From assembly GCF_000219625.1 (NCBI RefSeq), contig NC_018206.1, positions 620,001 to 684,000 of the forward strand: a stretch of DNA of 64,000 nucleotides, given 5' to 3'. The notes beneath the pieces are model-generated. The model ran no database searches. It was not told where the DNA came from and saw only the letters and a list, made by a program, of their open reading frames with translations. The translations under genes and the position numbers were made by a program. Shown piece by piece: positions 11,127-22,600 of the stretch; the stretch's first letter is position 1, and each line of letters starts with the position of its first letter. Source of the stretch: Zymoseptoria tritici IPO323. Its lineage: Eukaryota; Ascomycota; Dothideomycetes; Mycosphaerellales; Mycosphaerellaceae.

Positions 11127-11281
11127 GTGCACCAACACCTTAGAAAGTTGCATACAGCTAGATTACCACATAAACAATTGCCTCATTTCATTTCAAAGCG
11201 ATCCCCCAAGTGGTTGTTGAGATAATTCCCCTTCTTCACCAAATTAACGTGGTGGTGGTGAAGAGGATTTATGCCAAGGCG

Positions 11282-11312
11282 GGGGTGCAATGTTCAATTT
11301 CCACAGCCCTCG
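11282..11312 (-). repeat. Right terminal inverted repeat
   Basis: Reverse complement of 9670-9700 with one mismatch; followed immediately by CAC, as is the left end. Confidence 0.9.
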
Positions 11313-11451
11313 CACCGCAGGAGAGAAAGTCAATCCACTGATGAGAACGTCACTTCCATGAACGATCTCTCTGCCGATACAACATTCGCAGACTCGATGC
11401 CGATGCAAGCGAGTCTTCGTGGAGTGAGAAGCCTTCATCACCATCTCACCA

Positions 11452-13278
11452 ATGGCTCGGATATTCGCAGAGGAAGACATTGAGTCCCTGATCCGCCACT
11501 TTCCGCCTCTGACTCTCGAGAATAACGACAGACCATGTTTGGTAACAAGCCACTCCGGCAACAATCTGGTCAGCCTTGCTCAAACACTGTCTCGATTCGA
11601 AGTTCTGCTCGGCCAGCAGCGTGACAGAATAGACAAAGCCGACCTCGCCAACCTGCTCGGTATCGAGCAAGGCAGTGAGCAGCTCATCCTCGGCGAGACA
11701 TCGGTTTTCATATATCTCAGCGGAGATGGACGATCGATAATTCCCATCCCGCTGGCGGACGATATCCACGAAGAACTGAAAGACCGGGCTCGAAAATCGT
11801 TCGTAAATGTTCATGCTTTTGCGGCGGAATTCGACATTCGCAGCGAAGGCATTCAGCGATGGATCACATTCGACGCATCGAAGAAATGGCGAACTTTCAC
11901 CGTGGACGATAAAGCTTTCCTTTGTTACCGATCTTTCAACGATAGCATCGAGTCTCGAATCCGAAAGTCCATCGACACAGCTGGTTCGGACATTTGTGAT
12001 CTCACCGATGTCTTCGACGATGAAGTTCAAACGCCAATTCTTAGAGATCTTGCGGAAGCTTCGACCAAGGGCCGAGAGGGGGACATCTTCTCTGAACAGG
12101 GCCACGTGGTATGGATTCCAACGGACTACTCCAACGTTGTTGAGGAACGGGCGAAAACCGCGCAGCTCGCACACATACAGCAGATGGCGTCAGATCTTGA
12201 GGAGAGCCACTACTGCATGATCGAAGCTCGTACCTCTAGTTCAAGCAGCCCCGGAAGCACGATCGAGCCAGGTCTGGAAGTTCTGGAACAGGAAGTTCGA
12301 AAAGTGTTTCAGAGATGGCATCATGACAGTGCACAGCTACACACTGTCATGTTAAACAATGATCGCAACAAGCCGTCGAGGTCCTCGAATGCCACTCGGT
12401 CACGCATTCTGGTAGATTCCGTGGTGCTCGAGCATGAGCTGAAAGAGCTCAAGGCCTCCGCAGTTGCATCCACAGAGGTTCAGTTCCGGCGGGGCGAATC
12501 ATCAGACTATGCGGGTATGGTGATCGACCAGCTGCTCAAGGAGTGCGAAGGTAGCAAGCCACTGCTTAGTCTTTTGCTTCGCAGTGAGCTAGCCCAGGAG
12601 ATCCACCTTGCCGCCGAGATGGAACTCGAGCGTCTCATGTCACTTGAGCGAGAGAAGCTGGCGCAAATGTTTGAGGCTCGACTTGTACTACCATTTCAGC
12701 TTTATACGATTGGGATCTCGACCATCAAAGATCCAACTTTGAAGCAGCATCTGGAAGACTTTTTGTACGAGCACTTTCGTCGCGAGGTGGTTCCGCAGAC
12801 CATCAAAGGAGCTCAAGATCAGAAGGCTCTTCGTGAGAAGTCAAGTCAAAGAGAAGTTGAGAAGCTCCGACAGGCGATCGTCGATGCTAAGTCGTTCACT
12901 GCCCTACAGTCGAGTATCTCAAAATTCTCAAAAAAGATCAGGATCCCATCGCCAAGCGATGAAGTACTTCACACTGCGAAAGTCCGGAGTCTGCATCAAG
13001 CTCTGAAGTCAATGCGTCAAATGACAAGAGGCTCGGATGTGTTGCAGAACTTGATCTGGATGCTTCTCGCGGAGAAGTCTAACGGGCTTTACATGAGTTC
13101 TGGCAAAGATACCACCAGGATGATCAAGCAGTACGAAGCTGTAGGCGAGGATGCTATGACAGCGAATCTCGTCAAATGGAGAGACCTGTTGAAGACCGGC
13201 CAAGAGTCAGCAGATGATTTGCAGGACATGCGTATGGCTGCCAAGGCCGCCGTGGACGGCGTGACTCCAGCGCAATAG
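11452..13278 (+). CDS. UFL1-like protein (putative E3 for UFM1) or unknown
   Basis: An intronless 608-residue gene starting at ATG 11452. The N-terminal third resembles UFM1-protein ligase 1 in layout: a segment like RIDKADLANLLGIE, then LADDIHEELKDRARKSFVNV, then an Arg-Ile-Arg helix (IESRIRKSID) and VVWIPTDYS, in the order seen in animal and plant UFL1. The middle and C-terminal parts are helical with charged coiled-coil stretches. UFL1 acts at the ER in ribosome UFMylation. I recognise this by eye only and the identity is low. The transposon ends 139 bp upstream of the start. Confidence 0.45.
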   Translation: MARIFAEEDIESLIRHFPPLTLENNDRPCLVTSHSGNNLVSLAQTLSRFEVLLGQQRDRIDKADLANLLGIEQGSEQLILGETSVFIYLSGDGRSIIPIPLADDIHEELKDRARKSFVNVHAFAAEFDIRSEGIQRWITFDASKKWRTFTVDDKAFLCYRSFNDSIESRIRKSIDTAGSDICDLTDVFDDEVQTPILRDLAEASTKGREGDIFSEQGHVVWIPTDYSNVVEERAKTAQLAHIQQMASDLEESHYCMIEARTSSSSSPGSTIEPGLEVLEQEVRKVFQRWHHDSAQLHTVMLNNDRNKPSRSSNATRSRILVDSVVLEHELKELKASAVASTEVQFRRGESSDYAGMVIDQLLKECEGSKPLLSLLLRSELAQEIHLAAEMELERLMSLEREKLAQMFEARLVLPFQLYTIGISTIKDPTLKQHLEDFLYEHFRREVVPQTIKGAQDQKALREKSSQREVEKLRQAIVDAKSFTALQSSISKFSKKIRIPSPSDEVLHTAKVRSLHQALKSMRQMTRGSDVLQNLIWMLLAEKSNGLYMSSGKDTTRMIKQYEAVGEDAMTANLVKWRDLLKTGQESADDLQDMRMAAKAAVDGVTPAQ

Positions 13279-14105
13279 ATGCAAGCAAAGATGTCGATAA
13301 GCTCTTGCATACGAAACCAACAGCCACAGCAGCTAACTACTAGCGTACGGACTCGCTCCCGCTTCCGGAGCTCTCGCCTGCTCCGCCCATTGGTCATTGA
13401 CCAGATGTTCGCATCTCTTCCTGGGAGGATGCCTGCCGTCTGCAGTGTGGACTACAACCACATGCAGGTCGTCAATGCAGGATGCAGGACGGGGCAGTGT
13501 GCCGTGCCCAAGCTCTCGAAGCCACGAGATCAGCGTTCGTGCGTTCGTAACAACGAACAATGAACGAGAGATGTCGCAGAATCGGCTCCATAGGAGCCAA
13601 TATCGCTTGAGACGTTTTCGTCATGAACACTTTTCAAAACAGCATCGTAAATTCAAGGTCAGCGTTGCGAACTTTGCGCAACCTTATTTTCGGAAGTTCT
13701 GAACACCGACTCATGCGTTCAGCCACAGACGTCGCTTTCGGTAATGCTTTTCAATGCCCTTGACTCAAACCCATACTTTACTCCTCTTCATTGGCCCGGC
13801 GGAATATCTGTTGGAGCTATAGCCAGCATGTCTATAACGTACCTGCTGCCACGATGAGCAGTTCCGCCGACAGACGCCATGTCCCTGCCGCACCAGAGAA
13901 CGGTGGTGTTGACCACGAGTTGTTGGCCGAGCAGTGACGAGTTATGGGCACATCTCTGGCTTCTCTTGTGGGGAGACCCACAACATACAACACCTTTACC
14001 TCTGCACCTTCCCGTGTCCCTTGCGATATGGTTCTTTGATTCTTCTGATATCGTTCACCAGACGCATAGGCTGGCCTTTGTCAGTTCTCCTCTGCCGTCT
14101 TCAAT
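13279..14105. other. Intergenic region, 827 bp
   Basis: Lies between the UFL1-like gene and the CFEM receptor gene, both on the plus strand. No frame combines a start, coding character and splice sites. No repeat seen. Confidence 0.4.
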
Positions 14106-16031
14106 ATGAAGGTCTTGCAATATGCCGGCACTCTGGCCTGTTGCATGCTCGGCGTCGCTTCTGCGACTCTGTTTGCTCGTCAGGATGTGCCGGTTGCTGA
14201 AGGCTTGGAGGCAATCAACAACCAGAGTGCGTCTCCGCTGCCAGAATGCGCGGTACGTTGATATGATCCAATTTATCGGTACGAGCGTATTGCTGACGGT
14301 GAGTTCACTCAGGGCCTTTGCTACGTCCAAGCCTTGCCGGAGTTCAACTGTCCCCTGAACGACATCACATGCATATGTCCCAACGCCAACCTCACGACTG
14401 CTATATCGGCATGTCTGTCGTCGAACTGCACGATGCCTGACCAGCTGAGTGAGGAAAACTCATACCTCCCCTTTATCGACCATTGCTGACCTTTCAAGTC
14501 GCGGAGAAATTCTCAAAAGACTCTTGTGGAGCCATATCGCGTGATGCAGCCTCAACAACTCGACGAGTGACATGGGTCCTCTTCACCCTTGCCATCTTCT
14601 TTGTTGGTGCCCGCTTCATTGCGCGACCTGAGCGGCTGCACGGGTCTGGCTACGGCACCGACGACTGGACGATACTCTCCTGCGTTGTCCTCTTGATCCC
14701 TATCAACGCACTCAGTCAGACGATGACGAATGTGGGATTGGGTACTGACAACTACACCAATTCTGCGGACGACATCACGACAATGCTGATGGTAAGTCTG
14801 GGGTCAGATGTACCCCAAGTACGAGTATGCTGACCTCGGAACGTAGCAATTCTTCGTGTTCCTCATCCTATACACGCTATTGGTCTTCACCACCAAAGTT
14901 AGCATCCTTCAACTATACCTCCGAATCTGGACAGAAGATGCCACTTCACGGTGGTTTCGACTTACCTGCTGGATCCTGATTCTTCTCCAAATCGTCACGA
15001 TGCTGAGCTACTGCATCAGTATCATTTTCATGTGCACGCCCGTAGCATACTCCTGGAAATGGTGGGATGGCCTGCATTCCGGTCACTGCGTCAATCGAAA
15101 AGCTCAGATCTACTCACTGGGAGCGATCAACATCTGCTTCGATGTGATCGTCTTCATCCTTCCCCTCCACAACTTTCTCAAACTCAACATCTCTTGGAAA
15201 CGCAAGATGGGCGTCTGCACGATCTTCATGGTCGGCGTCCTCGTCACGGTCTGCAGTATCATTCGTAAGTCTTCCTAACCCTCATCAACCCGATCCCAAC
15301 CACTCTAACAGCACCTTTTCCTAGGCCTCCAATACCTCGTCAAAGTCGGCATCTCCACCAACCCAACCTGGGACTACAACTCCGCCGTCCTCTGGTCCAT
15401 AATTGAATGCAACTTCTCCGTAATCTGCACCTGCATGCCCGCGACCGCCGGCCTCCTCCAACGCCTCTACGCCGCCATCTCTGGCCAGTAAGTCATCTTC
15501 CTTGCCCTAGCTGCTGGTTGTTTGGCTACCTTCTAACATCACATTAGCCCACAATCTATCAGCACAGGTTCCTCCAACGGCTCCAAAGCCCCCATCCACC
15601 CCAACAAACTCGATCCAGAAAGAGCCCTCACATCCGACGACATGCTACGCATGCGCGGCGAAGACCGAATGCTAGACGGCGACATGAACGAGATGAGCAG
15701 CACAGACTCCAACGCACCGACGGCCGTGGCGCGGAACCATGCCGGGGAGGTTCCGTTTGAGCTCGACAGTGAAGAAGAGGGCGAGAAGAAGGGCCATGTG
15801 TCGCTGTATCATTCCCCGCCGAGGGAGATGACGGCGACGGATCTGACGTATCGGGATGGGGAAGGGAGGTTGCATGAGGTCAAGGTTATTGACCGGCCAA
15901 CTAGTGATGTGAAGGATCCGGAGGATGCGCGGCATGAGACGGCGGGGCATCAGTTGGAGAGGGTACAGGAAGGGGCGGAGGAAGGCGATGGTGAGGGTGG
16001 AGAGGCGGAGAAGGAGGAGAATTGGATATGA
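14106..16031 (+). CDS. CFEM-domain PTH11-type G-protein-coupled receptor
   Basis: Six exons (14106-14252, 14313-14448, 14499-14791, 14847-15264, 15325-15487, 15548-16031) give 546 residues with all phases consistent. A signal peptide (MKVLQYAGTLACCMLGVASA) is followed by a CFEM domain with its cysteine pattern (PECAGLCYVQALPEFNC, ITCICPN, ACLSSNC). Seven hydrophobic segments follow in the fungal rhodopsin-like (DUF3328-neighbour/PTH11) arrangement, including WILILLQIVTMLSYCISIIF. A long acidic cytoplasmic tail ends the protein. Receptors of this class sit in the plasma membrane and, in plant pathogens, take part in surface sensing. The ligand is unknown. Confidence 0.9.
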
Positions 16032-16244
16032 GGAGTTAGATGGCATGACCGTGGATCTCATTTCGTATGTCGTTAGATATATAAGTCGCCGCAAAGGTCA
16101 GGCAAATTCTTACATTGTTCCAAAAGTCCCATTCGTAAATTCTCGTATTAGATTTCCTTCCTCTCAAATGCCAGTCCCAAACGTCAAACCACTTATCATC
16201 AAAGAACCAGTCCAGGAAATGCGATCGCTAATCAGAAATCGCTA

Positions 16245-18476
16245 TCAAAACTTCTCCATCAACGCCTTCCTCACAGTCCACATTCTGCCTCTCTTCCCAA
16301 AGATAAACATCGGAATCGTCGTTCCCATCAACGCCAGCTGCAAGCCTCCAATGATTAAAAACACCTCCTTGCTCCCATCGGCTTCCAACCACCGATTAAA
16401 GAATAAACTAAACACCAAACCATGCAGAACATTCTTGCTGAAATTCAACGTCACGAGTGCTTCGCCCGCGTATTGACGATAGGAGTCGACAGCGAAGGTG
16501 ATGGACGTGGTGGAGCCGAGCGAGCAGCCGAAGGAGATGATGCCGAAGAAAATGGTGGGTACGATATAGTTGTCGCGCTCCTGGGCGGACCAGCCGTAGC
16601 CCATGAGGCCAAGAGTTGTGGTGAGAGCGATGGGAATGGCCATTACGAGACGGAATTCCGGTTCGTAGACGCCGCCATTCTTTCGGGCCAGGTAGCGGAC
16701 GATGACATCTGAGACTTTGCCGGCGACGGCGGTGCCGAGAATACCGCCGACGAAGGGAGATATGTACACCAGTCCAGCCTGCAAGGCGGTAAAGTTGTAT
16801 GTCTCCGAGGAGCGGTAGATGTCACTCACGGACTCGGAGAGGACGATCAGCCAGCCTACGGAGAGGGAGTAGACGAGGGCGCTCCAGAGGATGGCGGGAT
16901 AGGCGAAGAGGATGAACGGGCGAAAGGCGACGCGGAACCAGGAGTCGGAGACGAGACGACCGGAGTAGGGAACTAGTTGCTGGAGGAAGGTTTTGGGCGG
17001 CGATGTGGCGTAGTGGGTTGTGTATGCGTTTCGTGGGTCGATATGGGCGGAGAGGTCGGTTGGGGCCGGGGAGATGGGCGTGATGGGCGTGTGAGGTGGC
17101 GAGTGCGAGTTCGTCGTGGCGGGTTGAGTAAAGTAGTCTTGCGCGTGATCCTGGGTGGTGGGCTGTGGACGAGGTGTGCTGGCGGAGATTTCGTCGGTGT
17201 CGTCCTTCTTCGCTTGACCTGAAGGAGTCTTCTCCTGCGAGGTCTCATCGCCCAGCGTTTCCTCATCGGCCATGAAATGTGCATGTTTCACCACAGTCGG
17301 ACTCGGGTCGCCCTCGGCCTTTGCAGCACGACCGGGCATCTTCTCCGCCATTGGACTCGAAGGCTGCGATCCTGCTCCTTTCTTCCATTTCGCATGCAGA
17401 CTGGACGTGCTGCCTCTGTGTTGCTTATGCTTATGCGGCCGAGGAGTGCGGTCCCAAAATGTCTCCGGAACGAAGAGGAAGAGCAAAACAAATCCGAATC
17501 CAACGATGATGGCAACGATCCAGAATACCCACCTCCAGCCCAAACTCTGAATGATAGCCGCGCTCACCAAAGGCACCAAGTTCTTCCCTCCAAGCAACAG
17601 CAATGTATAGATTCCCAATCGATACGCCTTTTCATGCAAAAAGTAAATCTCCGCCACCGTCGCACTGGGAAGGCACTCCACCGAGCTGACCGCCACACCC
17701 TGGAACACTCTCGCGACGATAAGACTAGCAAAGTTCGGCGAGAGAGCACACCATACCGACGACAGCACGAAGCATATCGCAGATACTAGGTAGACCGGCC
17801 TTTTGCCGTACAAGATCGCCGTCGGGGAGAGCACGACGGACCCCACACCGAGACCCATCATGTATAATCCAGTAGTGAGCGCGACTCGGGCGTGAGAGAC
17901 GCCATAGTCACGGGCTACGTTCGTGAAGCCAGCAGCAAGGATCGGCGTCATGCCGCCTCCGACCATGCAGTAGAAGCCCAGAGACAGCAGAGCGGCATCG
18001 CGGCGCCAGACAGACCAATTCAAGGGATCGTTGGCGGAATCATCGGGTTGAGGCTCAAGGATAATCTTTCCGTCGGCGGTGAGTTTCTTGCTGGGCACGG
18101 AGGGAGGTCGGCGGCGGCGGGAGACCGAGCTCGAGCGAGACGTCGATTGATGCAGCACGGAGGGTAAAGAAGAGGCAGATGTACGTGCGGGTTGGTTCCG
18201 AAGGCCGAGAGGTTCGTTAAACTCGCTGACTTTGGAGAGCAGGAGGATAGAACCAGGAACCTCTTCCGTATATCGATCGTTCAATATGCCCATGTTCCAC
18301 CTCGCAGGTCTCTTCTCGACGTTGTCCTCCAGATCTGAGCGATTGTCTTGCGGTAGACCCTCTTTCCGCTTGCTTCGATTTCCCAGTATGCCCTTCCACC
18401 CGACCTTCTTCTCAGCCGTCTCATTCTCTCGTCCTCCATGCCCTTGTCCGTGAGGCGAAACCTCGTTTTCGCTCAT
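16245..18476 (-). CDS. MFS transporter, DHA1/Hol1-like
   Basis: An intronless gene of 743 residues. A ~150-residue hydrophilic N-terminus precedes twelve membrane segments typical of DHA1-group major facilitators. The motif region LHEKAYRLGIYTLLLLGGKNLVPLVSA is typical of Hol1/Yhk8-like members. A central cytosolic loop of ~130 residues, rich in Ser/Thr/Pro, lies between segments 6 and 7. The C-terminus is short (RTVRKALMEKF). Hol1-like carriers move cations, polyamines or drugs by proton exchange at the plasma membrane; the substrate here is unknown. It is convergent with the CFEM receptor gene, 213 bp away. Confidence 0.9.
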   Translation of the reverse strand: MSENEVSPHGQGHGGRENETAEKKVGWKGILGNRSKRKEGLPQDNRSDLEDNVEKRPARWNMGILNDRYTEEVPGSILLLSKVSEFNEPLGLRNQPARTSASSLPSVLHQSTSRSSSVSRRRRPPSVPSKKLTADGKIILEPQPDDSANDPLNWSVWRRDAALLSLGFYCMVGGGMTPILAAGFTNVARDYGVSHARVALTTGLYMMGLGVGSVVLSPTAILYGKRPVYLVSAICFVLSSVWCALSPNFASLIVARVFQGVAVSSVECLPSATVAEIYFLHEKAYRLGIYTLLLLGGKNLVPLVSAAIIQSLGWRWVFWIVAIIVGFGFVLLFLFVPETFWDRTPRPHKHKQHRGSTSSLHAKWKKGAGSQPSSPMAEKMPGRAAKAEGDPSPTVVKHAHFMADEETLGDETSQEKTPSGQAKKDDTDEISASTPRPQPTTQDHAQDYFTQPATTNSHSPPHTPITPISPAPTDLSAHIDPRNAYTTHYATSPPKTFLQQLVPYSGRLVSDSWFRVAFRPFILFAYPAILWSALVYSLSVGWLIVLSESVSDIYRSSETYNFTALQAGLVYISPFVGGILGTAVAGKVSDVIVRYLARKNGGVYEPEFRLVMAIPIALTTTLGLMGYGWSAQERDNYIVPTIFFGIISFGCSLGSTTSITFAVDSYRQYAGEALVTLNFSKNVLHGLVFSLFFNRWLEADGSKEVFLIIGGLQLALMGTTIPMFIFGKRGRMWTVRKALMEKF

Positions 18477-18731
18477 CTTCTCCTTCTAGTCCCGCGCAGA
18501 ACTCGCCGTGTATTCGTGTATCGTAGCAATATCCGGTGTATCGTATGCAAGTCTATCGTCCACCTCTGGTTGATCTTTGATCAAGCAACATCCAGTATCC
18601 AAGTCGACCGGGCAATGCAAAGTATACTCCAGTAGCAATAGTCCGACCGGAACCAAGATAGAAATACAAAGAAGGACGAACTCCGACCTAACGCATCTCC
18701 ATATACAAAAGCAGCAGACCGCCCCACGGGG

Positions 18732-19152
18732 TCATGCGTCCTCCTCCCAGGGTCTCTCTCGGCCGCGAAGGATGTCCTGCAGTAGCGGCTTGGGGGGTTG
18801 TTCGAAGCAGAGTCCGTCAGGCTCAGCTGATGGCACTCGTGACGGCGCGTCTTTCGTGATGGTGGTAGTCAGGCGTTCCGACTTGAAGTATTCGATGGAG
18901 GTATACAGCTGTGGTGTTCGTTGAGGACAGTCGTCGTAGAGGAATCAAGCATATGAAGCTCAACACGAATGTTGATGTCGATAAGACTAAGATAAGCATC
19001 ACAGTGATCGTCGCTGTGACGCGAATCTTTCTGGGTGTGAAAGACGAGACGAGACGCGGTGGGGTCAAGTTTGGGACGTCACCTCCTGCAACCAACACCA
19101 CGAGGCACACACTACCCAAAACCCAAAACACTTCCCTGCTATTCCGGAACAT
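18732..19152 (-). CDS. Small membrane-anchored protein, unknown (two exons)
   Basis: Exons 18967-19152 and 18732-18908 join in phase 0 over a 58-nt intron (GTGTTG...CCACAG) to give 120 residues. The second exon reads as clear coding sequence (LYTSIEYFKSERLTTT, EPDGLCFEQPPKPLLQDI and RGRERPWEEDA before the stop). The first exon contains two hydrophobic stretches, VFWVLGSVCLVVLVAGG (~9-25) and ITVMLILVLSTSTF (~49-62). This suggests a membrane anchor with a ~55-residue soluble tail. I do not recognise the family. The donor GTGTTG is not the consensus, so the exact splice is less sure than the second exon. Confidence 0.5.
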
Positions 19153-19671
19153 AAGCCGACATGCTCGAACCCTGACTTCGCACCGGAACCGTTCGCAGAA
19201 CACTTGACGATGAGATCTTGGTCGCCGGATCGAAGCAGACTCGCAGCCAGTGCGCGCGTGACGAAGGATTCAAGACTCGCGTTTCTTTCACTCCCATGCC
19301 ATGCCCATTCTTTAGCAGAGATGTCGGTGTAGCTCGACTAATAAGTGAGATCAACTGATCTTACTCCACATTACGAATACGAGTCGTCGATGTCATCAGA
19401 CAAGGTTGCTTCAACTGTTTGCCTGCCGGGGCCCGTGATCGACCACGCCTTCCAGGGATGAACCCTCAGCTGGCAACAGGGTGAGCTAGTTCTATCCGGC
19501 TGATCCACGGTACTCGATGCCCAAGCGAAATGATCGTTGCGTGAACCCACCGTAGGCGACCTGGCGGGAGGACGAGAGACGGGATGAATTCTGGTAGGGT
19601 AAGATGTCCGTGGTATTGACCATCGGACTCGTCGAAAATGTAAAGATGCCAGCTCTATAGAAGTGAACAGT

Positions 19672-22600
19672 CTATTTGACCTCATTACGCTTGTCAGGTG
19701 ATGATTCCTGGCCGCGATGCCACTCAACCCTCTCCCGGATCCTGTCCGCTGTAGTACTACTCCCATTATCCGCAGTCACCGAGCGTCCGTTAGACTTTGT
19801 GTCTTCTTCGTCTCCGCCAGTCTCCTCGTCGGCCCTCTCAAAATCTCTCTCGTGCACATCCTCGCCTCGACGGAACTTGTCCTCCGCGCTGGCATCCGTC
19901 ATTGTGGAGCTCACGAGTTTCCTCAGTCTCTCCCTCCTTTCGCTTTCACTCTCGACGTCCTCCGGCACCTCGACATCCACGCCTGCCTGCGTATCTGATC
20001 TTGTGCCGGGGTCGTCGGCAACCTGCCCGCTCGCTTGCTCTGCTGTGAAGTTCTCTCGAGCCACGGCTTCGACTTGGCTCTCGGGCACTTTCAAACCAGT
20101 CGGCGAGTCGTCGACGAGATTCTCAGCTCCGGGGTTGTTCTTTTGCGCCGCGACTTCGAGATGACCATTCTCATCTACAGGAGTGCCCGGCGACCGCGGA
20201 GGCGATGACCTTGCCGGCGAGCTCAGTCCACTCGCTGGACGGCGCCGGGGCAGAGGAGGCGGAATCTGTCCGGTGCTGGAGCGGAGTACAGGGATTCTGC
20301 TGTTTTCGTGGCTAGCCTTCTTGCGGAGAGACGGGCTCGGGGAAGGAGTGAGGGAAGAGCGGGGTCGAATGGGAGAATCTGCGGTTTGTGTCGGAGTGAC
20401 AGATTGAGATGTACTGTGCTCAAGATCTTGAAAGGGACGCGATGATTCGGAAGCGGTTCGGGAGAGCGGCAGAGACTGGTCGGATGTGTTCGCCGCATCG
20501 TCAGTGGGACCGCTGTTCTCTTGCCAGGGCTCGAACTCTTCCTCCGCAACTTGAAAAGCTCTTTCATCGGTCAAATCGTCCTTACTCCGCTGTTCTCGCA
20601 GACCATTGCTCTGATTGTCATTCTCTGAGCTCCCCGTGAGAGGACGTCGAGCAGGCAAGGCAGGCGCAGGCTTCCTCCGCACCCCACTAAACAGGGATCT
20701 TTGCGGTCCTGGAAGAGGAACACCCGGAGGAGGCAGTGGCTGACCACGACCCATGGGCTGGTCAGGCACTTTGCTAATCTGCTCGGTCCGTTCCCCCGGT
20801 CGAGACAGAGCATTCTTGTTCCGTTGAATCGTGTTCCATGCCCAATTACGCCCTGCGGTGGTGGCTGCGACGGTAGCAGCGATCACGTTGGCACGTTTTG
20901 TTTGGTTGGCTTGAGTTTGTGATGTGGATGCCGAAGAGGATGTCGCTGTTGTCGCCGCGGATTCTCCGCTTTGAATCGAGAAAGAGCGAGATGTGACCGG
21001 TGAGTTGGCGGTTGAGCCGTCCGACAAGCGTTCGCTCCTCACAGAATTGGTATCTTTCGTGCTTGCCGTTTCATTCGCATCGCCATCGTCCGCGAATTCT
21101 GCACTCTTGCGCGGCAGGATGGTGGGATCCCGAATCGAGGACACAGTCTTCGCCGCAGCAGTTCCTGCTCGATCTTTCAAATCTCGCAGCTCTTCCACGG
21201 CGTCTTTTGACGGCGGTGGCTGATTTGGATTGGCCCGACTTAGCCACGATCGCCTTCCCGTTGACGACGCCGTCCGCAAGCTCGCATCGTCCGCTCGCAC
21301 CGGCTCCACATTCTGTCCGTTGATGGCCACACTGGGCACCTGAGAGGAAATGGAAGGTGATCGCAAGCTTTTCGGTCGTAGTGGTGACTTTTCTTGGCTA
21401 GCAGTCGTGTCATCCTCTGCATTGGAGGATCCGCCATGCCTTCGCTTGGCGTTGCTGTCGTCAATTGGCATTGTCGCAGCATGTCGCACCCTGACAAGAT
21501 TTTCTTCTGATTGAGAAGTGATGCCCGTCGAAGCAGCAACACCAGACTCTTCGAGATGGAAGTCCGGCACCGACGCGGATTTAGCTGCTCTCTCTGCCAA
21601 GTTCTTCGTTGACTGGCGGGGTGATTCATTGTCAGGCTCTCCATCGTGCCGCCACAGGCCTCCACGTGCATGGCTCCCTCTTGTGTCTGCGAACGGAAAT
21701 GGAATGTCATCCCAGTTCGGCTTCACCAGTCCTTCCGCGATGGCCGTTCGCACTCTTTCCTCGATAGCTCTCAGGACAAATCCGTATGTGATCTTTCGTT
21801 CAGAAACAACTGGCTCCACGCGGACCTCCATTTCGGGGACGTGCTCGAAGCAAAACCACATGCGATTTGAAGGAGGCGGTTTGATGTGAAGCAGCATAGG
21901 TCCACTGAGACGATTGATCGATGTTTTAAGTACGAGATCCACAGTCCGAGCTTTGAACCGCTGTCCCAAGTCGAGACGGGCGACGGCTAGGAAGGTAAGG
22001 GAAAGCCCGCCAGTGTATTTCATATCGGCACTGACAGTCATGTCGCCTGAGATGTTCAGGTCTCGCAGCTTGAGGTTCGAAAGTAGAGGTCCTGCATCGC
22101 CCATGTTGAGAGACTGGATCCTCAGAGACGGTATGTATGCGGGTTTCTGAATACGCGCGAGCTTCTTCTCGATCTTAAATCGAATAAAGTCGTTGAGGTC
22201 GTCCGTCCGGTTGATGGCGAGGAATACACGACCGATGACTGCGTTGAGTGCCCTAGTCTCCTGGGTGATTGCCGAGGAGTGCAGTGCAGACTGTAATTTG
22301 ATCAGAGTGTCCACCTCAAGCGGGCGAGGTATTGGCGGATGTGATCGTGCTGCAAGAAGAGCGTGATAAAACGCTTCCTTTTCGATGTTCGTGCCCGAGA
22401 AGAGGAAGAATGGCTTCGCTGGCGGCGGTGCGTTGGCTTGCTGGAGAGCACCACTTGGCAGCTCGACCGGAGTGAGCACGATTGCGGTCCGCTTGATGAA
22501 GAGATCTGACTCGGGGATCTTCTTCTCGTCAAGATCATGTTCGTCATGTGCGCCAGCTTGCAGCGAAACGTTGTGATGGGCCAGACTGATGACATGCCTG

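Larger units (their letters stand above)
9667..11315 (+). mobile_element. Intact TIR DNA transposon, IS630/Tc1-mariner-like (1,643 bp)
   Basis: The terminal inverted repeats are 9670-9700 and 11282-11312; they match over ~31 bp with one G/A difference (cgagggctgtggaaattgaa...). Directly outside both ends is the triplet CAC (9667-9669 and 11313-11315), the best candidate for a target-site duplication. No TA dinucleotide flanks the ends, unlike classical Tc1/mariner. The element holds one complete transposase gene and shows no RIP signature. With the element removed, mrps14 and the gene at 11452 would be divergent and ~265 bp apart. Confidence 0.85.
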
